From positions 1 to 11,342 of the forward strand of contig SUUF01000064.1 of the NCBI GenBank assembly GCA_015062635.1: a DNA stretch of 11,342 bases, read 5' to 3'. Below are positions 6,864 through 11,342 of this stretch, in pieces. Numbering within the stretch: position 1 is the first letter of the stretch; every line of letters starts with the position of its first letter. The translations under genes were made by a program, and so were the position numbers. The notes under the pieces were generated by a model, which saw only the letters and a program-made list of their open reading frames with translations, did not search any database and was not told the DNA's origin. This stretch comes from Coriobacteriaceae bacterium (lineage in GTDB: Bacteria; Actinomycetota; Coriobacteriia; Coriobacteriales; Eggerthellaceae).

Positions 6864-6939
6864 CGCGCACTTGCTTGGCGCGGGCATATCGCGCGTAGCG
6901 CTGGCGGGCCGACATGGCGGCGATTCAGCGATTTCCCGG

Positions 6940-6948
6940 TGCTACACT
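6940..6948 (+). promoter_or_regulatory. Extended -10 promoter element for the hydrolase gene
   Basis: TG (6940-6941), C, then TACACT (6943-6948) is an extended -10 box without an evident -35. A start near 6955 gives a ~22-nt leader with GGGGAGGA at 6965-6972. Its distance to the ATG (28 bases) equals that of the promoter at 519-527. Confidence 0.45.
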
Positions 6949-6976
6949 TTGGCAGACGAATGTAGGGGAGGAACGG

Positions 6977-7867
6977 ATGCCGAAAGCCAAGAAGAACATG
7001 ACGCCCGCGCAGAAGGCGGCTGCCCGCGTTCCCGAGCCCGTCGAGGCGCCCGCGCCGGAGCCTTTGGCGGTTTCCGGGCGCGATGCGGAGCCGAAGGTGC
7101 GGGCGAAGCTGCCGAAAGAGGAGCGCAGGAATCGGCTCGCGCTGCTCATCGGCGGGCTCGTGCTGCTCGTGGCGCTGAGCTTCGCGCTGTACACCTGCAA
7201 TTACTCGCATGCCACCGACGAGGCCCGGGCTGCGCTTTCGAGCACGAAGCAAACGGCGGTTTCCGATGAATCGGGCTGGATTGCGTTTGGCGACCCGGCG
7301 GCGAAGACGGGCTATGCGTTTTACCCGGGTGGCAAGGTCGAGGCGGAATCGTATGCGCCCCTGATGCACGCGCTGGCCGATGAGGGCCTGTTCTGCGTTC
7401 TCGTGAAGTCGCCGTTCAACCTGGCGTTCTTCGACACGAACGCGGCCGATGGCGTGCTTGCGGCCTATCCGCAGGTGAAGGAATGGTATGTGGGCGGCCA
7501 TTCGCTTGGCGGCGTGGCGGCGTGCCAATGGGCTGCCGAAAACGCCTCGCGCGTAAAGGGCGTCATCTTGCTCGCGAGTTACACGTCCACCGACCTCACC
7601 GGCACCGGGTTGCGATTCCTCGATATCTATGGGTCGGACGACCAGGTGATGAACCGCGATAATTACGCTGAATCGCAGGCGCTTCTGCCCGCCGATGCCC
7701 AGACGGTGCTGCTGCAGGGCGGCAACCATGCCCAATTCGGCGATTATGGCGCGCAAGAGGGTGACGGTGAGGCGTCGATAAGCGCAAAGGAGCAGCGGGA
7801 ACAGGCGGTGGCCGCCATTGTGGAATGGATCGGCCAAGCTGCGGGAGCCCGTGACCGAGCCGCTTAA
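6977..7867 (+). CDS. Membrane-anchored alpha/beta hydrolase (Abhydrolase_5-like)
   Basis: A 296-residue serine hydrolase-type protein. Residues 1-52 are Lys/Ala/Pro-rich and probably cytoplasmic; one TM helix spans about 53-73, and the catalytic domain (~90-290) should lie outside the membrane. The fold is indicated by FYPGGKVEAESYAPL early in the domain, the nucleophile elbow GGHSLGG with S176, the acid in YGSDDQV (D221 or D222) and the histidine H251 in GGNHAQFG, so the full triad is present. The pattern fits the Abhydrolase_5 family; substrate and reaction (ester, lipid or other) are unknown. The ATG at 6977 is chosen for its strong GGAGGA site; the frame extends upstream to 6914 without one. 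The N-terminus shares a Lys-then-MT-Q-Ala-Arg motif with the small protein at 556. Its TAA overlaps the stop of the convergent methyltransferase gene. Confidence 0.88.
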   Translation: MPKAKKNMTPAQKAAARVPEPVEAPAPEPLAVSGRDAEPKVRAKLPKEERRNRLALLIGGLVLLVALSFALYTCNYSHATDEARAALSSTKQTAVSDESGWIAFGDPAAKTGYAFYPGGKVEAESYAPLMHALADEGLFCVLVKSPFNLAFFDTNAADGVLAAYPQVKEWYVGGHSLGGVAACQWAAENASRVKGVILLASYTSTDLTGTGLRFLDIYGSDDQVMNRDNYAESQALLPADAQTVLLQGGNHAQFGDYGAQEGDGEASISAKEQREQAVAAIVEWIGQAAGARDRAA

Positions 7868-8706
7868 CCGTGCGACTGGCGCGCGCGTAATTCCCAGAAT
7901 GCCACGGCGCTTGCGGCGGCGACGTTGAGGGAATCGACGCCGTGTTCCATCGGGATGATGACGGTGCGGTCGCAGGCGGCGATGGTCGTGCGCGCGAGCC
8001 CGTCGCCTTCGGTGCCCAGCACGAGCGCGAGCTTCGGCGCCGCTTTCAGGGTGGGGTCGTCGAGCGGGACGGCGTCGTCTTCGAGCGCGAGCGCGGCCAC
8101 GGTGAATCCCATCTCGTGAAGCAGGGGCACGCCTTCGCGAGCCCAATCGCGTTCGGTGCCGATGCGCGTCCACGGCACTTGGAACACCGTTCCCATCGAC
8201 ACGCGGGCGGCGCGCCGGTAATACGGGTCATGGCAACTTGGCGTGATGAGCACGGCGTCGATGCCCAGGGCGGCGGCGCTGCGGAAGATGGCGCCGATGT
8301 TCGTGTAGTTCGTCACGTCCTCGAGCACGGCGATGCGGCTTGCGCCGGCGCGCAGCGTGCGCGCATCTGGCAGCGCCGGGCGGGGGAAGGCGGCAAGGGC
8401 CCCTCGCGTCACCTCGTAGGTCGTGACACCGCGAAATACCTCGTGCGGGGCGACAAACGCGGGAATGCCCGCGTCCATGCCCCACGCCTTATCCAGCAGC
8501 GGCTGGGTCTTCTCGAGCCATTTCTCCTCGAGGAAGAACGAGATGGGCGCGATTCCGGCATCCATGGCCCGTTCGATGACGTTTGCCGATTCCCCAATGA
8601 ACAGCCCGCGTTCGTAGCCCGGCCACGATAACAGCATGACCTCGCGCTGGTGCGAGTACACCTGCAGGCGCGGATCGGCGACGTTATTTGCTTCGATGAT
8701 GGGCAT
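7864..8706 (-). CDS. SpoU/TrmH-family RNA 2'-O-methyltransferase
   Basis: It methylates a ribose 2'-OH in rRNA or tRNA using S-adenosylmethionine. The 280-residue protein has an N-terminal part with FIGESANVIERAM-like sequence typical of the substrate-binding half (~1-115), then the knotted SPOUT domain. Motif 1 is NYTNIGAIFRSA from N133, motif 2 is LVLGTEGDGL around E233, and motif 3 is the IPM...VDSLNVAAASAVA stretch with N261. These are the three family signatures, complete and in order. The target nucleotide cannot be told from sequence. The ATG at 8706 has no ribosome site but lies 6 bases after an extended -10 box (TGG-TATGAT), so the mRNA is probably leaderless. The gene ends tail-to-tail with the hydrolase, the two stops sharing TTAA. 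It faces away from the TPR-like gene. Confidence 0.9.
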   Translation of the reverse strand: MPIIEANNVADPRLQVYSHQREVMLLSWPGYERGLFIGESANVIERAMDAGIAPISFFLEEKWLEKTQPLLDKAWGMDAGIPAFVAPHEVFRGVTTYEVTRGALAAFPRPALPDARTLRAGASRIAVLEDVTNYTNIGAIFRSAAALGIDAVLITPSCHDPYYRRAARVSMGTVFQVPWTRIGTERDWAREGVPLLHEMGFTVAALALEDDAVPLDDPTLKAAPKLALVLGTEGDGLARTTIAACDRTVIIPMEHGVDSLNVAAASAVAFWELRARQSHG

Positions 8707-8712
8707 GAGTAC

Positions 8713-8721
8713 ATCATACCA
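8713..8721 (-). promoter_or_regulatory. Extended -10 promoter of the SpoU methyltransferase (leaderless type)
   Basis: On the - strand TG (8721-8720), G, then TATGAT (8718-8713) is followed after GTACTC by the ATG at 8706. The normal 6-7 base distance from -10 box to +1 puts transcription start on the start codon. No good -35 is seen. Confidence 0.6.
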
Positions 8722-8729
8722 GCCCGGGG

Positions 8730-8735
8730 TATAAT
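8730..8735 (+). promoter_or_regulatory. Consensus -10 box for the TPR-like gene
   Basis: TATAAT is a perfect -10 hexamer. No TG extension or clear -35 is present. A start near 8742 gives a leader of about 58 nt, the longest predicted in the window, ending in GGAGGA (8790-8795). The promoter overlaps the opposing methyltransferase promoter. Confidence 0.5.
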
Positions 8736-8799
8736 GGGACACCGCTTGCAGGGCGCGGCGCTGCCGGATATGCCGGCGGCGGGATGGACGGAGGACTGC

Positions 8800-11342
8800 A
8801 TGGACATCGACCGTGAACTCGAGGTGAAACTGCCGCTGATGGGCAAGTCCATCACGCTCGACCCGTTGCCGGGGCAAGACCCGGATGTTCGCTATGGCGT
8901 GGTGTGGGATGTCTGCCAGCAGCCGGGCGACGGGCTCGGGTACATCGTGCGGTTCCAAGACACGCGCACCTGCCGCATCCTCGCATGGATGGGGCGCGGC
9001 GGAGTCGTGAACGAGTGCGACCGCCCCATCGCTTTCGTGCTTCCGGGGGTTCCCGCCCTCACCGTGTCGCACCATGACGATTCGTCCGATACCGGCGCCG
9101 TGCGCGTGCGCCGCCATGGCTCCGACGAGTTGGTGCAGGCCGCGGCGTTTCGTGATTACTTCCCGAGCCAACTTGCGTTCGAGCCGGTGACGGGCAAGGG
9201 CGCCGCGGGCGTTTCCTCGATGCCTGAACTCAAGGGCGTGCTCGGCGTCTATGCCGAACGCAGGCTCGGTTGGCGGGTGTTCATCGCCGTGGCGTACCTC
9301 GCGTTCTACCTCATGCCGCGCTTGGGAGGCGACGTCACCCCGGCAACCGGGGAGATCGCCGACGTGCTGCGGTCGTTCGCGGCCAAGCCGCTGCCCGATG
9401 CCATCGACAGCCTGATCTTCCGCGTGCTCGAGGCGCAGGAAGGGGGCGACGCCCAAGCGTCTGGATTCGAGCGCTATGCCGCGCGCATGTTGCAGCAAGC
9501 CGGTTCATCGGAATTGCGCTCTATCATGGCGGGCCACGATGTGGGTATCGCGCGGCTTTCGACGACGCACCTGTATTGGCTGCGCATTCCCGAGGACGTC
9601 ACGCCGGACGAGCGCGCCGTGTTGCTTTCGGTCGAGTCGTGCCTGAACCGGTTGGCGCTCATCGAACGGGCGCTGAAGGAGGCGGGCGAGTCGACGGCGC
9701 TTGCGACCTGTCGCGAATCGCGGTGCGCGCTGGAAGACCGTCATGCGCTGGCGCGCGTGGCCGATGGCGCGCATGCGTTGGTGGATGCGAGCCAGGAGGG
9801 CAACCCGTATTGCAACTTCCTTCCCGCCAACCCGCGCCGTGGCGGGGAATGGGATGTGCGCACGCGCTTCCTGCGCGCCTGCGAGAGCCTGCCCGTTCCC
9901 TTTCGGCTGGAGTATCGGTTCGACTGCCACGCCGAAGGCGGGCTGTTGCATGCGAAGGTGGCGCTCCCGCCCTTGCGCGCATTCCCCGAAAACCGCTGGA
10001 ACGAGGCGAAGTCGCGCTGGGAATCGCGTGCCGGCGAGGTTCCCGCGCTGGCATCGTGCTACGCCCTGCGCCTCTGCGCGCTCGTGGCGGCGTGCGGGTT
10101 CGGGACGAGCATCGGCATGCGCCAGGTGACGGTGACGGCGTGCGCCGATTCCATCAACGGCGAACCGGTGCTCTCGATGCGTTTCGAGCGCATGTCCTAC
10201 CTCAACCGCGCGCTGTACCGCATCGATTCGGGCACGGTGGCGCGTGTGGGCGGGCAACGCGATTGCACCGCCGCCGACGTCGAGGTTCTGCTCTCGTTGC
10301 TCGCGCCGATGGAGGCGCGCATCCGCATCGGCGAAGATGGCGGGTTGCTGCCCGTCGAGGAGCTTGACCCCGCATTGCCTGAAAGCCGCCTGCCGCTTTC
10401 CCAAGACACCCGCTTCCTTCCGTCGAATGTGGCCCATCTGCTGCATGCCGACCGGGTTTGCGACCTCGACCTCGAGGCGACCACCGATTTGCATGAGCTC
10501 GATGCCGTGCAGGACGCCGTGGATGACGCTGCCGAATCGCGCCTGCTCGCGATGGCGCAGCTCGAGGCCGTGGTGGAGCGCAACCCCATTCGGGGACTCG
10601 CCGATCCTGACGATATCGTGGCTGCCGCCGAGGCCGCCTTGCGCGGTGGCGCGGATGTTCCCGGATATGAATACGAGGATGAGGAGGGAGACCCCCGCCT
10701 CGTCCGTCTCGTGTATTTCCCGAACCTGTTCTCGCGTTGCCTGGCCGACTTCGCCGCGCGCCGCGAGGATGAGGAATTCGAGCTCGTGCCTGCCCCCGCC
10801 TTCCTCGCGCGTTCCGCGCTTTCGAAGCTTTACCTCGAAGCAGGCGAAGTCGAGGCCGCAATCGCGCGGGCGCGGGAATGCGCGCTGCTGGCGCCCACGA
10901 GCGCCGGCCTGCTGCTTGAAAGCGCGCAGCTGTTGCTGGCCGCTCAACAGCTCGACGATGCCATCGACTTGCTGCGGCAATCGCTCGAGATGTGCGTGCG
11001 CCAGCAGATGGCGACGGTGCTGTATGCGCATTTAGCTGGAGCGTTCTGGGGCAAGGGCATGCACGCCGAGGCCCTGGCGAGCTTCACGCTCGCCCGCCGT
11101 TTCGAGCAGGGGCAAAGCGGGTTCGACCACGCCATCATGCAACTTGGCCAGCACCTGGGCGTCGACCGCATGCCCTCGGTTGACGAGGCAGTCGCGACCT
11201 TGCGGGCGCAGGGCATTCCCCTGGCGCCCACCGAGAAGGCGCGGCATATCATCGTCGGCGTGGCGGTCGAGTTCACCGATTCGCGGATGTTCGAGCTGGC
11301 GTGGCCGCTCGTGGGCGCCGTGGGCATCGATGTGGGCAACGA
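8800..11342 (+). CDS. Large protein of unknown function with a TPR-like region (3' end outside the window)
   Basis: From the ATG at 8800, preceded by GGAGGA at 8790-8795, the frame is open for 847 codons to the window edge, so the gene is incomplete here. The first ~140 residues look beta-rich. Residues 158-176 (WRVFIAVAYLAFYLMPRLG) are the only strongly hydrophobic stretch and could be a TM helix or a buried helix. A long middle part (~180-610) has no motif I recognise. Residues 623-631 (YEYEDEEGD) are strongly acidic. Residues ~667-772 show helix pairs of TPR type (ALSKLYLEAGEVEAAIARAR, then LESAQLLLAAQQLDDAIDLL), which usually mediate protein-protein contacts. There is no signal peptide and no enzyme signature. 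The protein is Ala/Leu/Arg/Glu-rich with host-like codon use, so it appears native. Coding is strongly supported by the long frame, ribosome site and promoter; the function is unknown. Confidence 0.82.
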   Translation, partial: MDIDRELEVKLPLMGKSITLDPLPGQDPDVRYGVVWDVCQQPGDGLGYIVRFQDTRTCRILAWMGRGGVVNECDRPIAFVLPGVPALTVSHHDDSSDTGAVRVRRHGSDELVQAAAFRDYFPSQLAFEPVTGKGAAGVSSMPELKGVLGVYAERRLGWRVFIAVAYLAFYLMPRLGGDVTPATGEIADVLRSFAAKPLPDAIDSLIFRVLEAQEGGDAQASGFERYAARMLQQAGSSELRSIMAGHDVGIARLSTTHLYWLRIPEDVTPDERAVLLSVESCLNRLALIERALKEAGESTALATCRESRCALEDRHALARVADGAHALVDASQEGNPYCNFLPANPRRGGEWDVRTRFLRACESLPVPFRLEYRFDCHAEGGLLHAKVALPPLRAFPENRWNEAKSRWESRAGEVPALASCYALRLCALVAACGFGTSIGMRQVTVTACADSINGEPVLSMRFERMSYLNRALYRIDSGTVARVGGQRDCTAADVEVLLSLLAPMEARIRIGEDGGLLPVEELDPALPESRLPLSQDTRFLPSNVAHLLHADRVCDLDLEATTDLHELDAVQDAVDDAAESRLLAMAQLEAVVERNPIRGLADPDDIVAAAEAALRGGADVPGYEYEDEEGDPRLVRLVYFPNLFSRCLADFAARREDEEFELVPAPAFLARSALSKLYLEAGEVEAAIARARECALLAPTSAGLLLESAQLLLAAQQLDDAIDLLRQSLEMCVRQQMATVLYAHLAGAFWGKGMHAEALASFTLARRFEQGQSGFDHAIMQLGQHLGVDRMPSVDEAVATLRAQGIPLAPTEKARHIIVGVAVEFTDSRMFELAWPLVGAVGIDVGN

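Noticed and set aside
5496..6887. 463-codon - strand frame opposite the hybrid kinase
   Set aside because: His/Arg/Leu-rich shadow of a certain kinase gene, with no start signals of its own.
6629..8173. 514-codon - strand frame spanning parts of three genes
   Set aside because: It crosses the kinase, the hydrolase and the methyltransferase genes, and reads mostly as Arg-rich complement.
8707..9498. Upstream extension of the SpoU methyltransferase frame to an ATG at 9498
   Set aside because: The extension runs through the divergent promoters and the start of the TPR-like gene and lacks family-like sequence; the ATG at 8706 sits directly behind a promoter.
9270..10367. 365-codon + strand frame within the TPR-like gene
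   Set aside because: Out-of-frame Arg/Ala/Gly-rich reading of the longer frame, which starts at 8800 with proper signals.
9505..11031. Long open frame on the - strand (508 codons) opposite the TPR-like gene
   Set aside because: It mirrors the GC-biased third positions of the + strand gene, reads as Arg/His/Gly-rich low-quality protein and has no ribosome site. The + strand frame has a start signal, promoter and TPR-like repeats.
1..11342. Mobile element, CRISPR array, toxin-antitoxin pair, phage-defence module, tRNA or rRNA
   Set aside because: No transposase or recombinase motifs, no regularly spaced repeats, no two-gene toxin-antitoxin arrangement and no RNA gene folds were recognised, so a defence or mobile system is not claimed.

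Overview
The window is GC-rich (about 60-70% in most genes) and densely coded on both strands. Codon use, short leaders and gene content suggest a high-GC Gram-positive anaerobe, plausibly an Actinomycetota of the class Coriobacteriia (Eggerthellaceae-like). That assignment is inference: there is no rRNA or other marker here.

Layout: (1) 1-2845 holds three membrane-protein genes on the + strand: a 3-TM small protein, a 78-residue Lys-rich single-TM protein, and a 12-TM polysaccharide-flippase-like protein with unusually long charged cytoplasmic ends. (2) 2817-4241 is a TrmA/RlmD-type 23S rRNA uracil-5-methyltransferase with an Fe-S cluster motif. Its start codon must lie inside the end of the flippase gene, and its first ~60 codons run through a degenerate dispersed-type repeat. 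(3) 4242-4991 is a compositional island of lower GC. It carries one small conserved-looking gene of unknown function (4416-4823), with a strong ribosome binding site, and a non-coding stretch with several possible hairpins. (4) 4992-6863 is a hybrid sensor kinase: seven TM segments, a histidine kinase and a receiver domain, with no partner regulator in view. (5) 6977-7867 is a membrane-anchored alpha/beta hydrolase. It converges on (6) a SpoU/TrmH-family RNA methyltransferase on the - strand (7864-8706); the two stop codons share a TTAA. (7) From 8800 a gene of at least 847 codons, with a TPR-like part near its visible end, runs off the window. It is divergent from the methyltransferase across a 93-bp gap with overlapping promoters.

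There is no obvious single pathway. Two genes are RNA-modification housekeeping; the rest are envelope or signalling functions, apparently transcribed in small units. Several units share one promoter style: a TGn-extended -10 box, no recognisable -35, and a short leader. The - strand methyltransferase appears to be leaderless. No phage, insertion sequence, CRISPR array, tRNA or rRNA was seen. I found no convincing new multi-gene system. The most unusual items are the rRNA methyltransferase start in repeat DNA, a cytosolic N-terminal motif shared by two unrelated membrane proteins, the AT-richer island, and the large unassigned TPR-like protein.
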